From Sphingomonas sp. BAUL-RG-20F-R05-02 (GTDB lineage: Bacteria > Pseudomonadota > Alphaproteobacteria > Sphingomonadales > Sphingomonadaceae), in the NCBI RefSeq assembly GCF_022662305.1, contig NZ_JAKNQH010000001.1, positions 992,001 through 1,056,000 on the forward strand: DNA of 64,000 nucleotides, given 5' to 3'. Each line of letters begins with the position of its first letter. Position 1 is the stretch's first letter. The notes under the pieces were generated by a model, which did not search any database, had not been told where the DNA came from, and saw nothing but the letters and a program-made list of their open reading frames with translations. Of this stretch, positions 55,041-63,981 are shown piece by piece. The translations under genes were made by a program, and so were the position numbers.

Positions 55041-55615
55041 GCACGGAAGCGAACGCCGCTGCAGAGCATCTGAGGATGCTGTCGGGCCGTATCGTCGATC
55101 TGGTGGACGGATGCATCGAGCTCGGCACGACCGTACGCCGCATCGGCGATGAATCGGCCGCCAACTACATCGACGGGGCCGGCATGAGCCTGCGCATCGC
55201 CGGCCGCGCGCTGGCGGCCCACCTGCCCTCCAACATTCTCCTCGAGGGCGATCTGACGCGGGCGCTCGAAATGCGTGTCGGCGCTCCCGGCCTTACGACG
55301 ACCATCACCCCCGCGCGGCGTACCGGTCCGGACCTCGGCGTCTGCCTGCTCAAGTGCACCGGCACCTGTGCCTCCTTCGGCGATCCGCTCGGCAGCGCGC
55401 TGCTGGAGGACGCGCTCTGGCGCTGGGCGTGGCTGCATGTGGACGCCCGGACCACATGGCAGACAACACGCGAAGGCGCACGCGCCCTCGTCGCTGTCCT
55501 TAACGACGCCCGACCGCCTGTCGAAATCGGGAACGGAATGGCAGGACGCGTTGACGGGGAAGTCGTACGCGTGCTCGCAGGCCTTGGCTGGATGATCCAT
55601 CCCGACCAGCTCTGA
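55037..55615 (+). CDS. Unknown protein, last gene of the nuclease operon
   Basis: The 192-residue protein begins VSTEANAAAEHLRMLSGRIV at GTG 55037. It is helical at first and then contains four cysteines in GVCLLKCTGTCASFGDPLG-type sequence and a Trp-rich helix (LEDALWRWAWLHVDARTTW). I recognise no domain. It is coupled to the 70-residue gene and, through it, to the TM0106-type nuclease. It ends 35 bases from the convergent recombinase operon. Confidence 0.55.
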   Translation: MSTEANAAAEHLRMLSGRIVDLVDGCIELGTTVRRIGDESAANYIDGAGMSLRIAGRALAAHLPSNILLEGDLTRALEMRVGAPGLTTTITPARRTGPDLGVCLLKCTGTCASFGDPLGSALLEDALWRWAWLHVDARTTWQTTREGARALVAVLNDARPPVEIGNGMAGRVDGEVVRVLAGLGWMIHPDQL

Positions 55616-55650
55616 CCGGCGCCGTCCAGGCGTCCGAGATCCGACGGACG

Positions 55651-56187
55651 TCACCTGCGCGATTTCACGCCGAACTTCGGCAGGCTCTCCCTCATGGCGT
55701 CGTACATCATCGCCTTCTCGGCGAACGCTTCCGTCTTGGCGATCTGATCGGCCAGGAGGCTTCGCGAAGCCTGGAGGCTCGCGGCAAGTCCCCTCGCCCC
55801 GATCCGATCCGGCGACCAGTCCGGTTCGACGAGCCTCTTACCCTCGCGCTGGATGAGGTACCAGATCCAGCGATACTTGGCCTGCTCGAACCCTATCGGC
55901 GCACGCTCCGCCCCGCCGAGCTCGGCGCAGACGCTCGAGACCGTCACCCGGAGTCTGCGAGCCTCCCATTTCCGCAGATTGTCGGCGTTCTCTGGCCGCC
56001 TACCCTCCTGCAGATGCAGGAACGCCTCGTAGTATTCGCGCTCGCGCGTGTTCATGATCTCGCGCGGTCGCGCCGCGAACCGGTCGACGTCGTCATCGCT
56101 CAACGGCGGCAGCGGCACTCCGCGTGTGCCCGAACGACGCGCAGTGACGCCTGCATCCGCTGCGCTTCGATCATCGGGTTCAGCCAT
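55651..56187 (-). CDS. Accessory protein of the recombinase operon
   Basis: The 178-residue protein is charged and helical (MAEPDDRSAADAGVTARRSG, then RLRVTVSSVCAELGGAERAP and a Lys/Arg-rich end). ATG 56187 overlaps the stop of the third recombinase by 8 bases (ATGGCTGA); a GTG at 56196 is also possible. It takes the place of the small TnpC gene in Tn554-type elements, which influences transposition there. Function here is inferred from position. Confidence 0.6.
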   Translation of the reverse strand: MAEPDDRSAADAGVTARRSGTRGVPLPPLSDDDVDRFAARPREIMNTREREYYEAFLHLQEGRRPENADNLRKWEARRLRVTVSSVCAELGGAERAPIGFEQAKYRWIWYLIQREGKRLVEPDWSPDRIGARGLAASLQASRSLLADQIAKTEAFAEKAMMYDAMRESLPKFGVKSRR

Positions 56188-58087
56188 GATCTCCACTCCT
56201 CAACTCCTTGTCCGTCGGGGGATCGATCCCAAGTTCGGCAAGTCGCCCGGCGATCCGCTCCGAGCGCACACGAAAGCTGTCGTATTCCCGCCGACGCCCC
56301 ACCGTGATGGCGGTGAGCCAGATCGGCCGGACCACGCGGTACTGCTCCAGCAGCGCATCGGCGCGGTCCGACCGCGACGGCACCACCGACTGACCCACCG
56401 TCTGGCGGGGGCGTGACAGGCTGCGCTCGAGCACGATCCTGTTGACCGCCTCGAGCAGTTCCGACGGCTCGGCCGCCGCGTGCAACGCGGCGACATCGGC
56501 GAGGTGCGGAAGATGGGTGGCGGGCAGCTCCGCCGCAGCGACCGACGGCACCGCCCGCGAAAGCTGCAGCATGATCCGTGCGACCTCGCGGCTCGCGAAC
56601 TCCCGCGCCGGTTCCAGCATAGTGGGGTCGTTCATGACGTAGTCGACGTCGGTCTCGTCCTCGGAGTCGTGCTTTAGCTGAACCGAAAGCGGCCCGAGCA
56701 GGCGTTCGTCCAGCCGCATGAAGTAGTTGGTCAGGGACTTGCGCATGTTGGTGGGTACGATCTCGTCGCCCTTCTCCTTGACGATCGCGGCGACCTGGGC
56801 GTCCGTCAGCTGCAGAACCGGCCAGTCCACCTGAGAGTAGAAGCGCTTGAGATGCTTGCGAACCTTATTAAGCGTCATGCCGTCGCACGGCTTCGACCGA
56901 AGCTTTGGATCGGGATGAAGGTTGAAACGCACCTGCAGCTTGTCGCAATCACCGCGCCACGGCGTATGCATCCAGTCAATCAGCTCGATCGCTCGGACCG
57001 ACGGGGGCGGCAATGCCGCGCCGATCGGCGTGACCCCCATCGCCCAGACGTTCGGCTGGGGCTGCTCCTTGTGTTTGAAAAGCGTCCCGTGCAGCAGATA
57101 CAGGACGAGCCCTTGGTCCGGCACAGACACAGCCTCGACACAGCGTGGCAACCCCGTATCCTCGTCGTAGCCAGCCACCGGCGAGACGTATTCACTCGGC
57201 CTGAGTCCGATCTCGTGGAAGATTAGGTGCGCCATCGCACCCTCGATCAGTCCGATCAGCCAACGGACGTGAATGACCGCCTTGGCCGGTGTGTCGACCG
57301 AGCCCGGAACCATATGCCACGGCCTGCCACCGATGGCCCGATATGGGCCCCGCCTGACCTCCGTCAGCAGTTCTGGCGGAGGCGTGCCGCCGTTCTCCGC
57401 GAGCAGGTTGAGGATCCTCGTCTGAAGCGACGCGACGTCCTGGCCGAACTCCAGATGCCGCTCGCTGCTTACGAACAGCAGAGCCGCCACTTCGTCCGGC
57501 AACGGGGGACGCCTGCCGTGCTCGCGGCAGCCGAACGACGCGATCACCTCACCGAAGCCTTCGACCGCGAACGGATCGAACCGCAGCTCCGCCATTCCGG
57601 CCGCAGCGAACGCGTCGCGTTGATGCCAGAGGTCGCGCCAGATACCCAGTTGCCCGCGGATCGGCTGCTCGGGCGGTCCGCCTCCATTGGGCCCAATCGG
57701 ATAGCCCTCCTTGAGCGCGTCGACGAGAAGCGCGAAGTGGGCCGGGATCAGCCGGTCTGGTCGGTTCGCGAACCTTTGCATGAACGCAAAGCCGCTGGCG
57801 AGCCGCTCGGGGGTGCTCGCCATCGTTGAGATCCGCATGGGTGCCACCGCGCCGACGCCGCCGATGGCGAGCCAGATCCACATCTTGGCGGTGTTGCGAT
57901 AGCGCGACGGCGTCCGCCGGAAGTCGAACGTGTGCGCGACCAGGCCATCCTGCTCGCTATCGAGCCGCCAGACGCTCTCGCGCCACAGAGACGTGGTGGA
58001 GACACGGAAGCCCCCACCGCGGATTTCCCTCAGGGTCGGTCGCGGACGCAGACGGACCATGTCCCGCGTCTTCAGAACGTCGGCCAT
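56180..58087 (-). CDS. Large tyrosine recombinase, third of the trio
   Basis: The 635-residue protein has recombinase boxes near its middle: Arg296 in HEIGLRPSEYVSP, a Lys in TLFKHKEQPQ, Arg449 in VPTNMRKSLTNYFMR, and His473 and Tyr483 in QLKHDSEDETDVDYVMND. The usual His before the second Arg is replaced by Thr, as in some diverged members. Long N- and C-terminal extensions are unassigned. ATG 58087 overlaps the second recombinase by 16 bases. It is probably needed together with the other two to insert and excise the element. Confidence 0.75.
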   Translation of the reverse strand: MADVLKTRDMVRLRPRPTLREIRGGGFRVSTTSLWRESVWRLDSEQDGLVAHTFDFRRTPSRYRNTAKMWIWLAIGGVGAVAPMRISTMASTPERLASGFAFMQRFANRPDRLIPAHFALLVDALKEGYPIGPNGGGPPEQPIRGQLGIWRDLWHQRDAFAAAGMAELRFDPFAVEGFGEVIASFGCREHGRRPPLPDEVAALLFVSSERHLEFGQDVASLQTRILNLLAENGGTPPPELLTEVRRGPYRAIGGRPWHMVPGSVDTPAKAVIHVRWLIGLIEGAMAHLIFHEIGLRPSEYVSPVAGYDEDTGLPRCVEAVSVPDQGLVLYLLHGTLFKHKEQPQPNVWAMGVTPIGAALPPPSVRAIELIDWMHTPWRGDCDKLQVRFNLHPDPKLRSKPCDGMTLNKVRKHLKRFYSQVDWPVLQLTDAQVAAIVKEKGDEIVPTNMRKSLTNYFMRLDERLLGPLSVQLKHDSEDETDVDYVMNDPTMLEPAREFASREVARIMLQLSRAVPSVAAAELPATHLPHLADVAALHAAAEPSELLEAVNRIVLERSLSRPRQTVGQSVVPSRSDRADALLEQYRVVRPIWLTAITVGRRREYDSFRVRSERIAGRLAELGIDPPTDKELRSGDHG

Positions 58088-59877
58088 CGCAATGCTCCCC
58101 TCAACGAAGGAACCCGCGGCAGATCGGCGGTCGGCGTGTCGCGCACGGCCTTGTCGAACGATGGTAGCCAGCGGTTGACGATCTCGCTCTCGATCACGCG
58201 GAAGACCCCGATCCACTCGACCTCCCGGCCCTTGACGTTCTCCGCGCGCACCGCGTCGAGCAGCGCCAGAGTGCTGGCGTAGCTGCGGACGCAGTCAAGG
58301 TCCGGGCGGCCGAACCTGCACGCCGGGCAGCGCCCGATCGCATCGCACATCTCGCCCTCCGGCGCGGTCGAGAAACCGCGGTAGTAGGGCTGCGAGCAGT
58401 TCCATCCCGGCGTCGCCGCCTGGTGGTTGCCGCCGACCTGGCCAAGCGTGCGCGCGGCGAACCTCGCGCGCATGTCGCGAGCCCTAACCGGCATCGCCAT
58501 CGCCAGACGCAGGAGGTCGCGCCACACGCTCTCCTGCGTAGTGTAGTTCCGCCGCCGCACCTTGCGAGAGTGGCGCCCCACCGCCGGAGCGAGCGCCTGC
58601 GACCCCTCGCTCACCCGGTCGACCAGCTCGATCGTCGTCGGACGGATCGACGCGGCGGTGAAGTGCGGCAGCCCGTACTTCTTCTCGAAGTTTCCCAGCA
58701 GCCGTTCCGGCGCGTTCTTGCTTCCCAAGTGGCAGATGAAGGGGCCCGATGCCGAAGGCAGGCCCAGCCACATGATGAACACCCGCCGCGCCTCCTTCCC
58801 GGCACACAGACGGAGATCGGAGGTCCAGTCCCGAAGAAAACTACGCAGCATGCCCGGGTTGACCGGCTCCGTGCCGTTCAAATATCCGGGAAGCTGCCGG
58901 ACCCCGCCGGCGCGGTCCTTCTTCTTGCTCGTGATCGTCTCGACCCCAATCGTGTCGAACTGCCCCCAGTTCATGTCGCGCGCGAGTGCGAGGTTGAGAC
59001 GGAAGAAGTAGATCAGCAGCACGAGGCTCGACCCGAGGTTCCTGTAGCCGGGGCCCCACCACTCCTGCAGCGTGGGATAGCCGATCGCCGCGCATGCGTC
59101 GGCAAGGTCAGGAGCGAGTATCCTCATTTCGCCCCGCAACGGCAATCGGCGGATCCCGTCGCCTTCCGGGCCGTCCGGGAATCTCGCCCGGATCTGCGCC
59201 ATAAGGGTAAGGATCCTCGCAGCGTCCGGGTCGGACCAGAGAGAATGGCTCGCGTCTCTCCGTGCGTCGAACCTAGCCTTGTGGACGAGGATGTCGTCCG
59301 CGGCGGCGGAAAGCACCCGGTGCAGGTCGCTGCCGATGAGGACGTCCGTCTCCCCCGCCTTTGCGCTTGAGAACGGGTTCGCCGGACATTCCGCGGTAAA
59401 CCCGGGAAGGCCCGTCAGGCAGCGCACCGCGAACCAGTACGAAACCGACTTGTGGCTCTCGCCTCCGGGTTGGACACGCAGGAAGTCGATGAACCGGATC
59501 ATGTCGCCGTAGCCGAACGAGGCCGGGGTCAGCGCACCGTTCTCGGGAAGCGCCAGGAAGGCGAAAAGGCCGCGACGGAGGGTCTTCGCGCTGTTCTTCG
59601 GCGTCTTGCCAGAATGCTCGGTGTTGAACAGCCCGGCCACGAACGTCGCCACCGGAATAGCGAACGCCGGTGCATCGGCGAGGAAGGCGAACGCCTGCTC
59701 ATATGCCAGGGAGCCATCCTCCCGCCGCCACTCGATGCGGTGCGGCAACCCCGTCGACGGGTTCACAACGACCGTCCCAGGTCGCGGTGGCGGCTTGAGC
59801 TCGCGACCAGAGCCGGATAGCCGGGCGGCCTGCGGCGTGCCCTCCATCATGCGGTGGATCAAGCCGGCCTTACCCAT
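58072..59877 (-). CDS. Large tyrosine recombinase, second of the trio (TnpB-like size)
   Basis: The 601-residue protein has a complete but diverged catalytic set: Arg293 in FFRLNLALARDMNW, Lys318-320, Arg412 in FTAASIRPTTIEL, and His436 and Tyr445 in VGRHSRKVRRRNYTTQES. After the catalytic domain comes a Cys-rich segment (residues 494-529; MCDAIGRCPACRFGRPDLDC) that may bind zinc. Tn554 TnpB is of similar length and also a tyrosine recombinase. ATG 59877 overlaps the stop of the first recombinase (ATGGGTAA). Confidence 0.78.
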   Translation of the reverse strand: MGKAGLIHRMMEGTPQAARLSGSGRELKPPPRPGTVVVNPSTGLPHRIEWRREDGSLAYEQAFAFLADAPAFAIPVATFVAGLFNTEHSGKTPKNSAKTLRRGLFAFLALPENGALTPASFGYGDMIRFIDFLRVQPGGESHKSVSYWFAVRCLTGLPGFTAECPANPFSSAKAGETDVLIGSDLHRVLSAAADDILVHKARFDARRDASHSLWSDPDAARILTLMAQIRARFPDGPEGDGIRRLPLRGEMRILAPDLADACAAIGYPTLQEWWGPGYRNLGSSLVLLIYFFRLNLALARDMNWGQFDTIGVETITSKKKDRAGGVRQLPGYLNGTEPVNPGMLRSFLRDWTSDLRLCAGKEARRVFIMWLGLPSASGPFICHLGSKNAPERLLGNFEKKYGLPHFTAASIRPTTIELVDRVSEGSQALAPAVGRHSRKVRRRNYTTQESVWRDLLRLAMAMPVRARDMRARFAARTLGQVGGNHQAATPGWNCSQPYYRGFSTAPEGEMCDAIGRCPACRFGRPDLDCVRSYASTLALLDAVRAENVKGREVEWIGVFRVIESEIVNRWLPSFDKAVRDTPTADLPRVPSLRGALRWPTF

Positions 59878-61186
59878 GCTGGGAAATGTCCCAGTCGCAG
59901 GCCGCATGAAAATGGCGGCGCAAAAGGTTACTGATCTCCGGCTCAAGAAACCTGGAGACATCGAGGTACGTGCCGAGCGTCACTTCGATGCTCGCGTGTC
60001 CCAGCCGCGCCGAGATGTACTTCCACGGTTCCTGGTCGATTCCGAGGATGTATTTGCGCGTGAAGTACATCCAAATCGCGAAACTGTGCCGGAGCGAGTG
60101 GAAGGTGAACTTCGGCACCTTTACGTCCATGACTTCGCCGTTCGGCAGCGTCACGGACAGCCTGTGGACGAGGTCGGCCGCAACGCACGCGTCACGGAAG
60201 AACTTCTGAAGGCTCTGGCGCGTCAGCGGGCGTCCGGCCGCCCGTCCGGCGCCGGGGCCGTGCAGGAAGAGCTCTTTCGGCTCCACGAACGCATCGCCCT
60301 CGCGAGCGCGACGCATCTCCAGCGCCTCCTTCCGCTCCGTGGCGTCGTAGTAGCGGAGATACGCCAGCAGCAGATTGGGCAGCGCGACGTCGCGAACCTT
60401 GTTACCCTTGGTGTTGAACAGCGTAAGCGGCACGTGGCCCGTCGTGTCGCCGTTCCACGGGATCGACATCACCGCCTCACGCAGGATCAGCACCTCGGAC
60501 ACGCGCGGCCCCATCTGGAGCGCGACCTCGCAGGTCAGCCGGGGGCACATCGATGGCATATCCGCCGTCCAGGGATCGGATTCCAACCGCGGCTCACCCA
60601 AATGGCCGCTTATCTTCACCCACTCGTTCTCCGTGAACGCCTTCTTGCTGAAGCGCTTCACCGTCCTCGCGCCGAAGCCGTTCTGGTCGGCCGGAAAGTC
60701 CAGGTCATCATCCTTCAGGCCATCGAGAACTTCGGCCGGATCCAGATCGACGTCCACATACCCGCGCGACCTCGCGAACGCGTAGCAATCGGCGATGTAC
60801 TTCGCCGTCATGTACATGTAGTCGGAGCTGAGCATGTCGCCGGTGCGCTCATTGATGCGCGACAGCATGTTGTCGGCGAACATCCGAAAGGCGGCCGGAG
60901 TCGCCGTCGCCCAACCGAGCTGGAAATACCCCAGCATATCGTCCCACTGCCGCAGCGCGTATGCGCGGTTCCTGACCTTGGAAAGGTTCCAGCGGCCGTT
61001 ACGTTCGAAGCTCTTGCTGAGCCCGACGTTCCGCAGGAACGCAAATGTCGGCTCATGGACCTCCTCCGTCATGGGATCGACGAAGAACGGGAAGTGCAGC
61101 GGCAGCTTGAACCCCTTCATCATCTCCGCGGAGACGTCCTGGTAGCTGTGGCTGCCTGCAAACGGATTGAAGTGGACGAGCTCCAT
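59870..61186 (-). CDS. Tyrosine recombinase/integrase, first of the trio
   Basis: The 438-residue integrase has the canonical residues: Arg228 (ALQMGPRVSEVL), Lys260 (FNTKGNKVRDV), His363 and Arg366 (FTFHSLRHSFA), His397 and Tyr407 (LGHASIEVTLGTYLDV). The N-terminal core-binding domain covers about residues 60-180. ATG 61186 is the start; a TTG nine bases upstream overlaps the stop of a small frame. It leads an operon of three recombinases and an accessory gene, an arrangement known from Tn554-type and trio elements in general. Confidence 0.92.
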   Translation of the reverse strand: MELVHFNPFAGSHSYQDVSAEMMKGFKLPLHFPFFVDPMTEEVHEPTFAFLRNVGLSKSFERNGRWNLSKVRNRAYALRQWDDMLGYFQLGWATATPAAFRMFADNMLSRINERTGDMLSSDYMYMTAKYIADCYAFARSRGYVDVDLDPAEVLDGLKDDDLDFPADQNGFGARTVKRFSKKAFTENEWVKISGHLGEPRLESDPWTADMPSMCPRLTCEVALQMGPRVSEVLILREAVMSIPWNGDTTGHVPLTLFNTKGNKVRDVALPNLLLAYLRYYDATERKEALEMRRAREGDAFVEPKELFLHGPGAGRAAGRPLTRQSLQKFFRDACVAADLVHRLSVTLPNGEVMDVKVPKFTFHSLRHSFAIWMYFTRKYILGIDQEPWKYISARLGHASIEVTLGTYLDVSRFLEPEISNLLRRHFHAACDWDISQHG

Positions 61187-61191
61187 CGCAC

Positions 61192-61371
61192 TCAATCCCG
61201 CGCGATCAGGTTGCGACGGCCGATGGCGGCGCTGCCGTCGGCGCCCAGATCACCCGCCGCGTCGGCTGCGATCACGTCTGTGTCCACGTTGGGCTTCGGC
61301 ACGCTCGGGCTCGCCGGAGTGCGCGCTTGGTCGCCAAAACGGCACCGCAGGATCTTTATGGATTTATTCAT
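61192..61371 (-). CDS. Possible 59-residue leader protein of the recombinase operon
   Basis: ATG 61371 opens a frame beginning MNKSIKILRCRFGDQARTPA that stops with a TGA at 61192-61194, six bases before the first recombinase ATG. Its first residues look protein-like; the rest is low-information. It could be a leader peptide, or the 5' untranslated region with a chance frame. Confidence 0.3.
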   Translation of the reverse strand: MNKSIKILRCRFGDQARTPASPSVPKPNVDTDVIAADAAGDLGADGSAAIGRRNLIARD

Positions 61372-61702
61372 ACGAAAATAGCATCTCGATCGTATGTGGA
61401 TGGATGGCGCAGCTAGTTCACGCGCACCGAGAAACAAGTCAGAGAGCTGAACAATTTCTCGTGAAAATGTACAAGACGGGTTGTACTGTCTAAACGGTAA
61501 TTTTGTTTAGTTCCTGACAATAGCTCTACCCAATGCAACGCGCTCTGAAGTCCTCTGAAACTCACCGAAATCTCTTAGGTTTCTTTGAGATATTCCGAGA
61601 TACGCTTCCAGGTAGCTTTGCGGAAAGTGTTTAGTTGCTTCAGCAGGTGACCAATCGCACGCTGCGACACGGCGCACGTGAGCAATTGGCCACCTCCAGC
61701 GA
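61372..61702. other. AT-richer region upstream of the recombinase operon
   Basis: The 331 bases are clearly less GC-rich than their surroundings and contain no convincing gene. They should hold the recombinase promoter and may contain recombinase binding sites. Repeated short words such as TCTTAGGTTTC and GATATTCCGAGATA are visible, but no clear inverted-repeat array. Confidence 0.4.
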
Positions 61703-61879
61703 TCACGACGCGGGCTCATTGCGCCACGCAGCCCGGATCTGGCTCCGCAACGCGTAGATGGTACGCGCGCGGGTGAAAGTGGGGAGCAGCTTCTGCCTGT
61801 GCAGACGCGCGGTCTTGGCTTCGTCGAAACCACAGAAGTCGGCGATCTCGGCGATCCCCGTGAGCAGATCTTCCCTCAT
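61703..61879 (-). CDS. Small helix-turn-helix protein, possible recombination directionality factor
   Basis: ATG 61879, preceded by GAGGAATA, encodes 58 residues: MREDLLTGIAEIADFCGFDE, then AKTARLHRQKLLPTFTRART and ALRSQIRAAW. The pattern of an initial LLTGIxEIAxFxG helix pair, a recognition helix and a LLPTF wing is that of small excisionase-type (AlpA/Xis-like) DNA-binding proteins. The position upstream of the integrase trio, on the same strand, supports this. It diverges from the next gene, with a palindrome between them. It could also be a simple repressor. Confidence 0.6.
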   Translation of the reverse strand: MREDLLTGIAEIADFCGFDEAKTARLHRQKLLPTFTRARTIYALRSQIRAAWRNEPAS

Positions 61880-61889
61880 GAACTATTCC

Positions 61890-61909
61890 TCAATGTAGAA
61901 CCACATTGA
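61890..61909. promoter_or_regulatory. Palindrome between divergent genes
   Basis: TCAATGTAGAACCACATTGA has perfect 7-bp arms with a 6-base spacer. It lies 11 bases upstream of the small HTH start and about 50 upstream of the divergent gene. It is a good operator candidate for the HTH protein itself. Confidence 0.55.
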
Positions 61910-61960
61910 TCGTTAGCTAAGCCTTTGCACCTGTCAGCGCAAGTGCGTAGAGCCGCATCG

Positions 61961-62968
61961 GTGTCTCAAAGCAGTTCACCCAGCGTCGCGCTAAGGTTCG
62001 GCAAAGTGCGCGATGCGCTCGGCGCCATGGTCGGAATCGCTCCGCCCGTCGCCGACGAGAACAGTGAGATCACAAAGGCCCGCGCGGCGCTCTCGGAACG
62101 AATGGCGAATCTCAAGCGGCTCCACTTCCCGCCGGGCTTGAACGTGAGCAAAGCGGCGAAGGCTGAATACAAGGCTACCGCGATCGCCTCGCTGGCGCTG
62201 GCCGTTCACTTGGAGAACATGCACCTCAATCCCCGCGTGGTGATAAGGGCGTTAGCGGATAGCGAGGCCAACGTCTGGAAGTTCGCCGCCGTGGCGCTCT
62301 CGTGTGCAGGGGGTGATGAATTCGGCTATGCGCCTGCTGGCGAGTTTCTTCTTCTTTTTGCACCTAACGGCCTAGACGATCTCGGAACGAAAGCCGCACG
62401 AGCAGGCCGATACAATGTGGCTCCCTCGCCCTCGCGGCTGGTTCACACCCATTTCAAGGATTCCACTAGAATCCACGGAATCTGCATCGACAGCCGAGTG
62501 TTGGGAATGGGTCTCACCGACGGGCTTGGGTTGGTCGGCGTCGATGCCGGCATCGTATCGCAAGAGCTATGGCTGAAGAGCGGCGGAACGAGCGTGGCGC
62601 CGACGGGAACGACAGCCGGATACCGAGCGAATGCCAAGAGCCTCCTCAACGTGCTGCAGATGCATCCGCCGGGCGAAGCGTGGTCGGTCCGCGCCGTTAC
62701 GGAAATCCTGGTCCTCCTCAACGCCATGGCCAGAGGTGGCGCCGACGCTGCCGCGTTCGCAAACGCTTCAATCAACGCCACGCAGCCGCTGATTGGCTTC
62801 CGAGAGGCGCTGCAGGGGTACATGGAACTTCTCGACGTTCCGGTCATACCGAATAGGTCGCAACCAGCGTCCATCGGCATGATGTACCTTCTGGATGCTC
62901 TCGGCGTCAGGCATGATAATGAAATCCAGCCTCGGCTCCTCGAAAGACTTTCCAAAGCCAGCCTATAG
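61961..62968 (+). CDS. Unknown alpha-helical protein
   Basis: The 335-residue protein is mostly helical with an alanine-rich middle and a beta-rich stretch (DEFGYAPAGEFLLLFAPNGL, then RLVHTHFKDSTRIHGICIDS). I see no catalytic motif, signal peptide or membrane helix and recognise no family. The start is uncertain: GTG 61961 was chosen, with a TTG at 61925 and an ATG near 62027 as alternatives. It lies between the recombinase module and the second kinase-like gene, so an element-specific role is possible. Confidence 0.55.
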   Translation: MSQSSSPSVALRFGKVRDALGAMVGIAPPVADENSEITKARAALSERMANLKRLHFPPGLNVSKAAKAEYKATAIASLALAVHLENMHLNPRVVIRALADSEANVWKFAAVALSCAGGDEFGYAPAGEFLLLFAPNGLDDLGTKAARAGRYNVAPSPSRLVHTHFKDSTRIHGICIDSRVLGMGLTDGLGLVGVDAGIVSQELWLKSGGTSVAPTGTTAGYRANAKSLLNVLQMHPPGEAWSVRAVTEILVLLNAMARGGADAAAFANASINATQPLIGFREALQGYMELLDVPVIPNRSQPASIGMMYLLDALGVRHDNEIQPRLLERLSKASL

Positions 62969-63383
62969 AGAACCACCGGTCGTAATGCAGCCGGCATGAC
63001 GACTTTTCTTATCAAAAGGTCGTGTTCGCAAGTCCGTGTCGGATCGAGGCCGTCCGGCGCGCCTTCACGCATACTCTGGGATCTCGCCGCAGCCAGTGAA
63101 GACAGGCGAAACCGGCTCGTCCGAATCTTCGGACGTAAGCGGCGGCTGCAACCAAATGATTGCGAATGATGCAGGGGTGTCGATTTGCCTCGTGCCGCCG
63201 ATCGTCGGGCCGAGCGAAGATTCATCTTTCGCGACGCCGCGTCCGCACCGCTACCCGCATGGATCCAACGGCCTCGTCCGCGCGACGCGATCAAGAGGGT
63301 GCTGCGGTCCGGCGGTGAAGTGCTTCCCTTCAAGAAAGTCTGCTGGGCCCGCCTGAACCCATTGAGCGGCAGTTCATGGCCCC
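62969..63383. other. Gene-free stretch
   Basis: The 415 bases hold overlapping frames on the + strand (63036-63356, 63185-63655), but these run into the antisense of the next gene and are not protein-like. No gene, RNA or repeat is supported. Confidence 0.4.
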
Positions 63384-63962
63384 CTAGCCAATCGTCACGT
63401 CCTCCGACCAACCGAAACGAGCGCCGTATTCCATCATGCCATTCTTCGCGCTGCGTACCAGTCGGCCATCCAGAGCGAGAGCAAGCCTGCTGGCGCGGGA
63501 GAACGATTGTGCCGACGACGATCTCGGAACAGGAAACGCGATCACGTCAGGCGAGGCGATCGCGAGCGTCAGCTCCCCATCCCACTCGCAGGACAGATGG
63601 ATCAAAGCTCGCGCTGGCTGGACCTGACTGGCGATGGTCCGGATCAACTCCATGACCAACGCGGACATGGCTCTTGCAAGCCGGGCTTCGGCATTCACGG
63701 CGCGGACGCTTGCGAACATCTCCGAGATCTGCGGCGTTCGACATACCATCCTGGTCGCCACAGCGGTGATACAGTCGCCGAGATCCACCTCTCCGTGCTG
63801 CGGCGCCCTCACAAGACGCCGGATGGAAGCGACATATGCCTGTGCATCGCGGGGGTCCGCTGAATGGCAGAGCGGCGGTGCGGCGAGCACCGCCGCTATG
63901 GCGGCGCGCAAGGCCGTCTGGTCCACGTTGGGAGCATACACGGTAGACAAAGGATCCTCCAT
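63384..63962 (-). CDS. Second degenerate histidine-kinase-like protein
   Basis: The 192-residue protein resembles the gene at 52662 in size and layout. A helical first part (RDAQAYVASIRRLVRAPQHG) is followed by MSALVMELIRTIASQ in the N-box position, CEWDGELTLAIASPD, and a final beta strand MEYGARFGW. N-box Asn, G boxes and acceptor His are not evident. ATG 63962 is 19 bases from the ACTTATAAGT palindrome shared with the first copy. Similarity is by pattern and needs an alignment or structure model. Confidence 0.5.
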   Translation of the reverse strand: MEDPLSTVYAPNVDQTALRAAIAAVLAAPPLCHSADPRDAQAYVASIRRLVRAPQHGEVDLGDCITAVATRMVCRTPQISEMFASVRAVNAEARLARAMSALVMELIRTIASQVQPARALIHLSCEWDGELTLAIASPDVIAFPVPRSSSAQSFSRASRLALALDGRLVRSAKNGMMEYGARFGWSEDVTIG

Positions 63963-63981
63963 TCAGCACCACCAATATACT

